Origin: Polaromonas sp.
GTDB taxonomy: Bacteria; Pseudomonadota; Gammaproteobacteria; Burkholderiales; Burkholderiaceae_C
Direction of reading: 5' to 3'
DNA length: 64,000 bases
Assembly: GCF_010365105.1 (NCBI RefSeq)
Contig: NZ_JAAFGZ010000002.1
Coordinates: 155,001-219,000 of the forward strand
Shown: positions 17,499 through 25,047 of the stretch, piece after piece
Layout of the letters: each line of letters opens with the position of its first letter
Position numbering within the stretch: the first letter of the stretch is position 1
Made by a program: the position numbers and the translations under genes
Notes under the pieces: generated by a model
Database searches by the model: none
Seen by the model: the letters and a program-made list of their open reading frames with translations, nothing else
Told to the model about the DNA's origin: nothing

Positions 17499-18503
17499 AT
17501 GACCCACACCCTCATCATCGCCCCGCAGTGGATCGGCGACGCGGTCATGACCGAGCCGCTGTTGCGCCGGCTGCAGGCACGCGGCGAGCACCTCACGGTG
17601 GGTGCGCTGCCGTGGGTGGCGCCGGTGTACCGCGCCATGCCGCAGGTGGCTGATGTCATCGAATTCCCGTTTGCCCATGGCGGCCTGCAGTTCAAGGCGC
17701 GCCGCAGCATTGCCAGGCGCCTTGCCGGCCAGTTCGACAAGGCCTACGTGCTGCCGAATTCGCTCAAGAGCGCGCTGCTGCCGTTTCTGGCGAGTATTCC
17801 CGAGCGTATTGGTTACCTGGGCGAGGCGCGCATCGGCCTGCTGACGCACCGGCTGAAAAACCCGAAAAACAAACTGCCCATGGTGGCGTTCTATTCGGCC
17901 TTGAGCGGGGAAACCGGCCTGGACGGCGACCGGCCTGAATTGCACATGGATGCGGCGCAGGTTGAGGCCGCGCTGCACCAACTGGGCTTGCTACGCGGCG
18001 CTTATGTGGTGTTTGCGCCGGGTGCCGAATTCGGCCCGGCCAAGCGCTGGCCGGCGCGCCATTTTTCGGAACTGGCCGCGAAGCTGGACGCCACGGTGGT
18101 ACTGCTCGGCTCCGGCAAGGAAGCGGCGCTGTGCGAAGAAATTGCCGCGCCGGTGAATGCCGTGCAAGCGGGAAAATGCCTGAACCTGGCCGGCAAGACC
18201 TCGCTGCCGCAGGCCTTGGCGCTGATTGCTGCCAGCCGCAGCACCATCAGCAACGACTCCGGCCTGATGCACGTCGCCGCCGCGCTGGGCGTGCCGCAGG
18301 TGGCAATTTTTGGCTCGTCCAGCCCGTTGCACACGCCGCCCCTGAACGACCGTGCCCGCGTGCTCTGGCTGAAGGCTGACCCCGCCTACCAGCCGCCGCT
18401 GGACTGCGCCCCATGCTTTGCGCGCGAGTGTCCGCTCGGGCATACGCGCTGCCTGAATGACATTGGCGCAGAGCGGGTGCTGACGGCGTTGCATTCCAGC
18501 TGA
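17499..18503 (+). CDS. waaF: Lipopolysaccharide heptosyltransferase II
   Basis: A GT9-family glycosyltransferase of 334 aa that adds the second heptose to the LPS inner core, using ADP-heptose. Family features: the N-terminal IIAPQWIGDAVMTEPLLRRL (acceptor-side loop with the catalytic Asp), VLPNSLKSALLPFLA, and the donor-binding GAEFGPAKRWPARHF, STISNDSGLMHVAAALGVPQVAIFG and a C-terminal CAPCFARECPLGHTRC cysteine cluster typical of WaaF. It is followed by a strong hairpin. Confidence 0.93.
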   Translation: MTHTLIIAPQWIGDAVMTEPLLRRLQARGEHLTVGALPWVAPVYRAMPQVADVIEFPFAHGGLQFKARRSIARRLAGQFDKAYVLPNSLKSALLPFLASIPERIGYLGEARIGLLTHRLKNPKNKLPMVAFYSALSGETGLDGDRPELHMDAAQVEAALHQLGLLRGAYVVFAPGAEFGPAKRWPARHFSELAAKLDATVVLLGSGKEAALCEEIAAPVNAVQAGKCLNLAGKTSLPQALALIAASRSTISNDSGLMHVAAALGVPQVAIFGSSSPLHTPPLNDRARVLWLKADPAYQPPLDCAPCFARECPLGHTRCLNDIGAERVLTALHSS

Positions 18504-18550
18504 CGGGAATGCTGGTGTGAAAGAGCATTGCACGCATTGATGCAATCAGT

Positions 18551-18582
18551 GGGCAAAAAAAAGGCCACCTTGCGGTGGCCTT
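18551..18582 (-). terminator. Rho-independent terminator between waaF and the histidine kinase gene
   Basis: Perfect 9-bp stem AAGGCCACC / GGTGGCCTT with a 4-nt loop (18561-18582), flanked on the plus-strand left side by eight As. On the minus strand this gives a hairpin followed by a run of Us, ideal for ending the sensor kinase transcript. It may also stop waaF transcription. Confidence 0.85.
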
Positions 18583-18756
18583 GTAAAAGTCCTCTCAGAA
18601 AAATCTTGTTCAGGAAAGCGCTGCATCTTTAGGGATTGACAGCTTGGCCGAATTTTTATTAACTTTTTCTGGTTTCCAATGTTGTGACAGCAACACCCCT
18701 ACTGTGCTTCAGCTTGGGTGTTCTGAACATCCCCAAAAAAGGGGATATTCACATTT

Positions 18757-20034
18757 TTAGTTGAAACTTCCAGTTTCGTGAACCAGTTCACGGTCAGGTC
18801 TCCCCACGGGCAACTCGACAATGAATGAAGCACCACCGCCCGGTCGGGCTTCGCAGCGAACAGTGCCGCCGTGGCGCTCGGCAATCGATTTCACCAGCGC
18901 CAGCCCCAGACCCACGCCGCCTTCGCGCTCGCTGGCACCGGGCAGTCGGTAAAACGGCTCGAAAATCCGCTCGCGCTGGTCTGCCGGTACACCCGGCCCC
19001 CGGTCATGCACGCGAATGATGGCTTTTTGCTGCTTGCCCGCGCCGGTCTGGGCCAGCTCCAGCGTGATGTCGCCGTGGGTGTAGCGCCGGGCGTTTTCCA
19101 GCAGATTGCGGATCAGGCGGCGCAGCAGCCGGGGCGAACCCTGCAGCGTCAGGCTATGGTCGGCGTCCGGCCCGGTTTGCAGCTCGGCCATCAGCTCGGC
19201 ATTGACGCGTGCGCATTCCTCGGCGGCCAGCCCGGTCAGGTCCAGGGTCTCGAACGGTTCGGCGTCTGCCTGCCTGGTGTCCAGCCGGCTGGCCAGCAGG
19301 ATTTCATCGATCAACTGGTCCAGCTCGGTGATGCTGCGCGCTATTTCCATGCGCTGGGGCGACGCCTTGTCCACACCCATCAATTCCAGCCCCATGCGAA
19401 TGCGCGCCAGTGGCGAGCGCAGTTCGTGGGAGGCATTGGCGAGCAGCGACTTGTGCGATTCCATCAGCGTCTCGATGCGCTCGGCAGCGTGGTTGAAGCG
19501 CCGTGCCAGGAAAGCCACTTCGTCGCTGCCTTCGGTGTTGATGCGCGCCGACAGGTCGCCCGCGCCCCAGCGTTCGACGCCGCGCTGCAGGGCTTCGAGC
19601 CGCAGCGTCAGGCGCCGCATCACCGGGTAAGCGCCCACGGCCACGGCCAGCCCCACCAGACCGATCATCCAGCCAAAGCTGAAACCAAATGGCGGCCGGT
19701 TCCAGGCGTTGCCAGGCGGGCTCTGGGGCCGGGGCAGCAACAGCTTCAGCGTTTGGCCGTCGGTGGTCACCATATTAAATTCAATGTCGTCGCCCCGCTG
19801 GCGGTCGGGCTTGGTCTGTGCCGTGCCGATGACTTCGCCGGCGGCGTTGTGCACCAGCACTTCACGGATCGGGAGTTGCGGCGGATCGGTGCTGAAATGC
19901 CAGGCCGCAGCAACCAGGAAGGTCAGCACCACCACCGTGGCCACGACGGCCAGCCAGATGCGCACATAAAGGTGCGACGTGAACCGGGACCAGATCTGCG
20001 ATCTCACGCGACGCTCAGTCTTGCTGTTTGGCAA
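18757..20034 (-). CDS. Sensor histidine kinase
   Basis: A transmembrane HK of 425 aa. TM1 is about 24-46 (VRIWLAVVATVVVLTFLVAAAW), the periplasmic sensor about 47-120, and TM2 about 121-138 (WMIGLVGLAVAVGAYPV). It continues with a HAMP domain, an H-box (LLANASHELRSPLARIRMG) with the phospho-acceptor histidine, an N-box (LLRRLIRNLLENARRYTHG) and G-boxes (DRGPGVP, GVGLGLALVKSIAERHGG). Its start overlaps the response regulator's end by 20 bp. The domain layout resembles RstB/CpxA-type kinases; the signal is unknown. Confidence 0.9.
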   Translation of the reverse strand: MPNSKTERRVRSQIWSRFTSHLYVRIWLAVVATVVVLTFLVAAAWHFSTDPPQLPIREVLVHNAAGEVIGTAQTKPDRQRGDDIEFNMVTTDGQTLKLLLPRPQSPPGNAWNRPPFGFSFGWMIGLVGLAVAVGAYPVMRRLTLRLEALQRGVERWGAGDLSARINTEGSDEVAFLARRFNHAAERIETLMESHKSLLANASHELRSPLARIRMGLELMGVDKASPQRMEIARSITELDQLIDEILLASRLDTRQADAEPFETLDLTGLAAEECARVNAELMAELQTGPDADHSLTLQGSPRLLRRLIRNLLENARRYTHGDITLELAQTGAGKQQKAIIRVHDRGPGVPADQRERIFEPFYRLPGASEREGGVGLGLALVKSIAERHGGTVRCEARPGGGASFIVELPVGRPDRELVHETGSFN

Positions 20035-20737
20035 ACACGTAGCCGACGCCGCGCACCGTCAGGATGCGCTTGGGGTCCTTGGCGTCAAGCTCGATGGCGC
20101 TGCGGATGCGGCCCATGTGGACATCGATCGAACGGTCAAAGGCTTCGAGTTCGCGGCCGCGCACGGCTTCCATGATCTGGTCCCGGCTCAGCACGCGGCC
20201 GGCGCGCTCGCTCAGGGCCACCAGCAGGTCGAACTGGTACGAGGTCAGCTCGCACAGGTTGCCCGACACCGACACCGATCGCGCATCGCGGTCAATCTCC
20301 AGCGAACCGAAGCGCATCACCTTGTGGCTGCCCGCCGAAACGCTGCTGCCGCCGGCGCTGTCGCCGCCCCGGCGCAGCACGGCGCGGATGCGCGCCAGCA
20401 ACTCGCGCGGCTCAAACGGCTTGGGCAGGTAGTCGTCGGCGCCGATTTCGAGGCCGACGATGCGGTCCATCGGGTCGCCCTTGGCCGTCAGCATGAGCAC
20501 GGCGGTGCGGCCCGCGTCGCCGCCCTGGCCCTTGATCCGGCGGCACACCTCCAGCCCATCCATGTCGGGCAGCATCAGGTCCAGGATCACCAGGTCGGTC
20601 GGGCTGGCCTGCAGCGCTTCCAGGCCGCCGGCACCGGTGGCGGCATGCGTAAAGCCATAGCCGGACTGGCGCAAGTATTCACCCACCATGCTGGCCAGGC
20701 GGGTGTCGTCTTCGATCATCAAAAGCTGTTGGGTCAT
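20015..20737 (-). CDS. OmpR/PhoB-family response regulator
   Basis: A 240-aa regulator with a receiver domain at 1-120: acidic pair E9-D10-D11, phospho-acceptor Asp53 in LVILDLMLPD, switch Thr in MLTAKG, and Lys in LPKPFEP. A C-terminal winged-helix DNA-binding domain follows (CELTSYQFDLLVALSERAGRVLSRDQIM, then RSIDVHMGRIR and ILTVRGVGYVF). The start at 20737 (MTQQLLMIEDD) is used instead of the longer frame. It is expressed with the kinase gene downstream; the target genes are unknown. Confidence 0.93.
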   Translation of the reverse strand: MTQQLLMIEDDTRLASMVGEYLRQSGYGFTHAATGAGGLEALQASPTDLVILDLMLPDMDGLEVCRRIKGQGGDAGRTAVLMLTAKGDPMDRIVGLEIGADDYLPKPFEPRELLARIRAVLRRGGDSAGGSSVSAGSHKVMRFGSLEIDRDARSVSVSGNLCELTSYQFDLLVALSERAGRVLSRDQIMEAVRGRELEAFDRSIDVHMGRIRSAIELDAKDPKRILTVRGVGYVFAKQQD

Positions 20738-20862
20738 GGGCCGGTCCTCAAGTTGGAAAGGCGTGCTCGCCGGAAAGGCTGTCGCCATGGGATTCATGGT
20801 GCGCCAGGCGCAACAATTGAACTTTAAGCCGTCGTAAAGATGCGGTAAACAAAAGGTTCGGT

Positions 20863-20920
20863 TTGCTATGTAATCAGTAGCTGCTTGTGCATGCTGCTAT
20901 TGCGCAGGAGCCGTTTTTGA
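20863..20920 (+). repeat. 3'-end interspersed repeat, copy 6 (overlaps ampG stop, antisense)
   Basis: Head GCTATGTAATCAGTAGC, then GCTTGTGC and a TTGCGCAGGAGCC tail. The tail overlaps the last codons and stop of ampG (20897-20899). It is the only clear copy lying opposite to the adjacent gene's direction. Confidence 0.65.
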
Positions 20921-22288
20921 CCGTGAAGCCAGGGCAATCAGCAACAACACCGGCACACCGAGCAGTGCGGTGGCGGTAAAGAAATTGCTGTAGCCGAACG
21001 CATCCACATACGCCCCCGAATAACCCGCCAGCGCCTTGGGCAGCAGCAGCATCATCGAGCTGAACAGCGCGTACTGCGTGGCCGAATAGTTGATGTTGGT
21101 CAGGCTCGACAAATAGGCAATGAAGGCGGCCGAGGCGATGCCGCTGGACAGGTTGTCGGCCGAAATCACAAAGATCAGTGACGTCACGTCGTGGCCGCGC
21201 GTGCCAAGCCAAGCGAACAGCAGATTGCTGGCGGCGCTCAGCACCGCGCCCAGCATCAGCACCTTCATCACGCCAAAACGCATCGCCAGCCCGCCGCCCA
21301 AAAAGGCGCCAACCAGCGTCATGATGACGCCGTAAATCTTGGTGACGGTGGCCACCTCGTCCTTGGTGTAGCCCATGTCAACATAAAACGGATTGGCCAT
21401 GATGCCCATCACCACATCGCTGATGCGGTAGATGGCAATCAGGCCCAGGATCAGCAGCGCCTGCTTGCCGTAGCGGCGCAGGAAGTCGGCAAACGGCTCG
21501 ATCAGCGCGCCCTTGAGCCAGTCGGCGGCGTTCTTGCTGGGCGGCAGCTCGCGGCGCTGGGGTTCGGGCGAGAACAGCACCGTGACCATGCCCAGCAGCA
21601 TCGACGCGGCCATGACCAGGTAAGCCGCCTGCCAGGCGCCGTGCTGGTAGGTCGTCACGCCGACGATCTCTGCCCGCGCGGCGATCCACAGCGCGCCCGC
21701 GCCCGACCAGATCATCGCCAGCCGGTAGCCGGTCTGGTAGGCGGCAGCCAGTGCGGCCTGGCGCTGGGTGTCGGCCGATTCGATGCGGTAGGCGTCCAGC
21801 GCAATGTCCTGCGTGGCCGAGCCAAAGGCCACGGCCAGTGCGCACCACACCACCGGCAGCAGCGCCAGCTTGGGGTCGGTCAGCGCCATGCAGACCAGCG
21901 CCGTCATGATGACCGCCTGCGACAGCAGCAGCCAGCTGCGCCGCCGGCCCAGCCAGCGGGTCAGCAGCGGAATCGGCAGGCGGTCCACCAGCGGCGCCCA
22001 GGCCCATTTGAAGCCGTAAGCCAGGCCGACCCAGCTCAGGTAGCCAATCGTGGTGCGATCGATGCCCGCTTCGCGCAGCCAGAAGCTCAGTGTGCCAAAC
22101 ACCAGCAGCAGCGGCAGCCCGGCTGAAAAACCCAGCAGCAGCATGCGCAGCGTGGCCGCTTCCGAATAGACCCGCCAGACCTCGCGCCAGCTGGGCTTGG
22201 GGACGGGGGCAGGCGCGCTTTGCGCAGGGCTGGCCGTTGCAGAAGATGGCGACGTGGAGAGAGGAGGTGAAAAGGTTTTGTCTGACAT
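20897..22288 (-). CDS. ampG: AmpG-family muropeptide permease (MFS)
   Basis: An inner-membrane importer of 463 aa for anhydro-muropeptides in peptidoglycan recycling. After a Ser/Ala/Pro-rich N-terminus (about 1-33) come 12 or more hydrophobic helices. AmpG signatures: LLLGFSAGLPLLLVFGTLSFWLREAG, GYLSWVGLAYGFKWAWAPLVDR, GRRRSWLLLSQ, and ATQDIALDAYRIE. Neighbouring genes are not recycling enzymes. Its ATG (22288) is about 30 bp from the divergent peptidase start, leaving almost no room for separate promoters. Confidence 0.9.
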   Translation of the reverse strand: MSDKTFSPPLSTSPSSATASPAQSAPAPVPKPSWREVWRVYSEAATLRMLLLGFSAGLPLLLVFGTLSFWLREAGIDRTTIGYLSWVGLAYGFKWAWAPLVDRLPIPLLTRWLGRRRSWLLLSQAVIMTALVCMALTDPKLALLPVVWCALAVAFGSATQDIALDAYRIESADTQRQAALAAAYQTGYRLAMIWSGAGALWIAARAEIVGVTTYQHGAWQAAYLVMAASMLLGMVTVLFSPEPQRRELPPSKNAADWLKGALIEPFADFLRRYGKQALLILGLIAIYRISDVVMGIMANPFYVDMGYTKDEVATVTKIYGVIMTLVGAFLGGGLAMRFGVMKVLMLGAVLSAASNLLFAWLGTRGHDVTSLIFVISADNLSSGIASAAFIAYLSSLTNINYSATQYALFSSMMLLLPKALAGYSGAYVDAFGYSNFFTATALLGVPVLLLIALASRSKTAPAQ

Positions 22289-22319
22289 GTGGATTGCAGT
22301 TTGTGGCTATTATTCCTGC

Positions 22320-23162
22320 ATGTGCTTTCTATGCGATGTCAAACACTCTTCCTGGCCGGGTCGGCGCGGCTTTTTACTGGCGGCTGCCGGATCAGCGGCC
22401 ACGCTGGTTTCCGCGCCTTTGCTGGCCCAGGTGGACGTGGGCCAGTCGTCGAGCCTGCGCAACCTGGTGCCTGCCGAAGAGCTTGAAGCCGCCTCTGTCC
22501 AGCAATATGCAAAGCTCCTGGCCGAAGCCAAGTCTCAAGGCGCACTGGCGCCGCCGGGCAATGCACAGCTTCAGCGGCTGACCACCATTTCCAGGCGGCT
22601 GATTCCGCACGCGGCCCAATGGAACGAACGCGCGAAACAATGGCGCTGGGAAATCAACCTGATTGGCAGCAAGCAGGTCAATGCGTTTTGCATGCCCGGC
22701 GGAAAGATCGCTTTTTACACCGGCATCCTCGATCAGTTAAAGCTCACCGACGATGAAGCGGCCATGATCATGGGCCACGAGATGGCCCACGCCCTGCGCG
22801 AGCATGCCCGTGCCCGCATTGCCAAAAGCCAGGGCACCGGCACATTGCTGTCACTGGGCGCGCAATTGCTGGGGCTGGGCGAGTTGGGCAACGTGGCGGC
22901 CAATGTCGGCACCGAACTGCTTACGCTGCGTTTCAGCCGCGACGACGAAAGCGATGCCGACCTGGTCGGACTTGAACTGGCCGCACGCGGCGGTTACAAC
23001 CCGCAGGCCGCCGTCAGCCTGTGGCAAAAAATGGCGCAGGCTGGCGGTGGCTCCAGCGGGCCGAGTTTCTTGTCAACCCATCCTTCGGGACCGCAACGCA
23101 TCCAGGAACTCCAGTCCAATGTGCCCAAGGTGCAGGGCCTGTACCAGCGCGCACGCAGCTAG
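22320..23162 (+). CDS. M48-family zinc metallopeptidase with Tat signal
   Basis: A 280-aa BepA/YcaL-type peptidase. Zinc and catalytic residues lie in IMGHEMAHALREHAR (HEXXH), with the third ligand in DDESDADLVGLELAARGGYNP; NAFCMPGGKIAFYTGIL precedes it and FLSTHPSGPQRIQEL follows, all hallmarks of the family. The N-terminus SSWPGRRGFLLAAAGSAATL is a twin-arginine signal, so it should act in the periplasm in outer-membrane protein quality control. An ATG at 22287 would overlap the ampG start; 22320 keeps the genes apart and the signal intact. Confidence 0.88.
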   Translation: MCFLCDVKHSSWPGRRGFLLAAAGSAATLVSAPLLAQVDVGQSSSLRNLVPAEELEAASVQQYAKLLAEAKSQGALAPPGNAQLQRLTTISRRLIPHAAQWNERAKQWRWEINLIGSKQVNAFCMPGGKIAFYTGILDQLKLTDDEAAMIMGHEMAHALREHARARIAKSQGTGTLLSLGAQLLGLGELGNVAANVGTELLTLRFSRDDESDADLVGLELAARGGYNPQAAVSLWQKMAQAGGGSSGPSFLSTHPSGPQRIQELQSNVPKVQGLYQRARS

Positions 23163-23915
23163 CCAACAGCTGGAAGCGCCGTGTTTACGCAGGGTTGCGG
23201 CGCGCCCTGAACGCTTGCGTCACCTGGACCAAGGCTTGCAAGGCATTTTCCAAAAGTCACATTCGGACTCAAGTCGGTAATCGCCAAGGCGCCCTGCAAG
23301 GAGCCCGCATTTTTGCGGCCGGACTGATGCCAGGCATGGTGGAAAAGTATTTGGCCATCAGCGCCTGGCGGCTCCACCAGAAATTCACAAATTTCGTGGT
23401 TTGCAAGGCGCCATTCGCTTTCCATTGCACCCCCCTTTTTCTGCGCTGCACGCTTAAAAAAACCTACGACGGGACGCCTGGCAGGGTGCTTGCTGCCGTC
23501 ATCTGCGGCCCCCAAGTCACACAAAACGTAAACCCAAATCATCTGTTTACATAAGGTAACGACTTAGATACATGGCAACAATTATTTTAAAGCTCAGCTT
23601 TGAACTTTGGCAATTGTCCTGCCCTTCTGAAAACCACATGCGCAAGGCTCAAATCCGCGCAAACAAGTTAACTACTTCTTATATACCCAGCCACAAGATA
23701 AAAATTGTGCAGTTGTACGTTTCCAGTGGCAGAATTTAATCAACAGGGTTCCGAGGCAAGCGCAAAAAAAACGCATGTCCGGGGCCAGGAATGCCAGGCA
23801 ATTGAATAATAAAAATACAGGCGAGCGTTTGATCAATAAACATTGCATGGTTTGCTGCAGCACATGAAGTTTCCTGGTTTAAATCAGAAAATAATGGAAC
23901 AAGGGAGTTGAGGGA
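23163..23915. other. 753-bp intergenic region before the exopolysaccharide locus
   Basis: The left half is GC-rich with open frames on both strands that resemble nothing I know. The right half (from about 23560) turns AT-rich and should carry the promoter of the NusG-like gene. No Wza-like outer-membrane gene, repeat family member or clear hairpin was seen. Confidence 0.5.
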
Positions 23916-24476
23916 ATGAATATTGCGCTGTCGCGTGTTGAACCGTCCGAGCCCTCCAAAGGTGAATCGGACGAGCAAGGCTGGTATGTTGCCTATACCC
24001 AGCCCCAGCGCGAGCAGCTTGCCCAGATCAATTTGACGCTTCAGGGTTTCGAGGCGTACCTTTGCCAATATAAAACATTCAAGAAATCGCCGGATGGCTT
24101 GATGGCGGTGTTGCAGCCGATGTTTCCCCGTTATATATTTTTCAGGCCCACACATGCCGGACAATCTATTTCAGTGGTGCGTTCCACACGCGGTATTTCC
24201 TTCGTCCTTCGGTTCGGCTTGATTCCTGCCCTGCTGAAACCAGAAGAACTCCGCATGATCAAGGCATTGGAAAGTGCGCAAAACCAGGTCGATGTGGGTG
24301 AAACCAGCCCTTTTCAGCCCGGACTCAGGGTGCGTCTGCAAAATTGCGGCTTGAATGGTCTTGAAGGTCTGGTTCATTCGGTTTCCAGCAAACGAGTCAC
24401 CTTGCTGATCCAGCTGTTGGGACGAGAGAAAAAACTTCAACTCGAACACCACCAGGTAGAACTGCTGGATCAATAA
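23916..24476 (+). CDS. NusG/RfaH-like transcription antiterminator of the exopolysaccharide locus
   Basis: A 186-aa NusG paralogue. The NGN domain is about 20-115: GWYVAYTQPQREQLAQINLTLQGFEAYLC and PMFPRYIFFRP, with the STRGISFVLRFG loop. A KOW-type C-terminal domain follows (FQPGLRVRLQ...GLEGLVHSVSSKRVTLLIQLLGREKKLQLEHHQVELL). RfaH-type proteins load onto RNA polymerase at an ops element and suppress termination in long polysaccharide operons. Its place as first gene of a roughly 25-kb polysaccharide cluster supports that role. A ribosome-binding site (AAGGGAG) lies 9 bp before the ATG. It is unlikely to be the housekeeping NusG, which normally sits with secE and rpl genes. Confidence 0.88.
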   Translation: MNIALSRVEPSEPSKGESDEQGWYVAYTQPQREQLAQINLTLQGFEAYLCQYKTFKKSPDGLMAVLQPMFPRYIFFRPTHAGQSISVVRSTRGISFVLRFGLIPALLKPEELRMIKALESAQNQVDVGETSPFQPGLRVRLQNCGLNGLEGLVHSVSSKRVTLLIQLLGREKKLQLEHHQVELLDQ

Positions 24477-25047
24477 ACATTGCGTTTAAAAAGAGAGCGG
24501 GGACAGCGTCGTCTGGACTCTGCTATTTGCGTTGACAGGCTGGATGGATTGAAGTTGGTTGAGCGGGAGTAAAGGAATAAGAAAAACAGTGTTTTTGAGC
24601 CTTAAAAGCCAAAAACACTGCGGTAGCCATCCACTTTCGGTTTTTAGTCAAAAAAAGCAGGCTGAAACTCACTGAATATCGGGTAATCGGGTCAAATAAA
24701 AAACCGTCAATTCAAGTTCTCTTGAATGCTGCTGTACCTACCCATTTTTTTAGTCCTCCAACAGTTTGCGACTCCCGGTTAATTTTTCAGGTCAGCCAAA
24801 TATCTGGTGCCCGGATTAATCAATTTTTTAAATTCATTTAAAAAATGTAGTGCATGTATTCATCTCCACTGGCTTTAAAAATTGGCCGTGGATTATTTAC
24901 TGCAGGTCTGAACGTGTTATTTCCTTGTTGCGAATGGCTGAGGTGTCTTCACCTTTGGCCAATTTGCACTTTTCCTGCGTGATCAAGCAAATTCTGTTTT
25001 TACTGTAACTGGGCCAACACTGCCCGATTCAAAAAGCGAGGTTCGTC
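24477..25047 (+). promoter_or_regulatory. Long leader of the exopolysaccharide operon with hairpin and ops-like core
   Basis: 571 bp without a gene. At 24587-24620 perfect 11-bp arms CAGTGTTTTTG / CAAAAACACTG enclose a 12-nt loop. The last G of the stem begins GCGGTAGC (24620-24627), identical to the 8-base core of the enterobacterial ops element recognised by RfaH. The flanking ops bases do not match. The following 400 bp are AT-rich. A regulatory leader acting with the NusG-like protein is inferred from position and motif, not shown. Confidence 0.5.

Noticed and set aside
23021..23554. 177-codon plus-strand and 127-codon minus-strand frames around 23.0-23.55 kb
   Set aside because: The first overlaps the end of the M48 peptidase in another frame; neither has recognisable motifs or a good start. 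Treated as intergenic.
24620..24631. A full ops element in the operon leader
   Set aside because: Only the 8-base core GCGGTAGC matches; the base before it and the bases after it do not. Kept as ops-like, not called ops.
24940..24985. A sigma-54 promoter (TTGGCC...TTGC) before wzc
   Set aside because: The GG and GC are 7 bases apart instead of the required 10.
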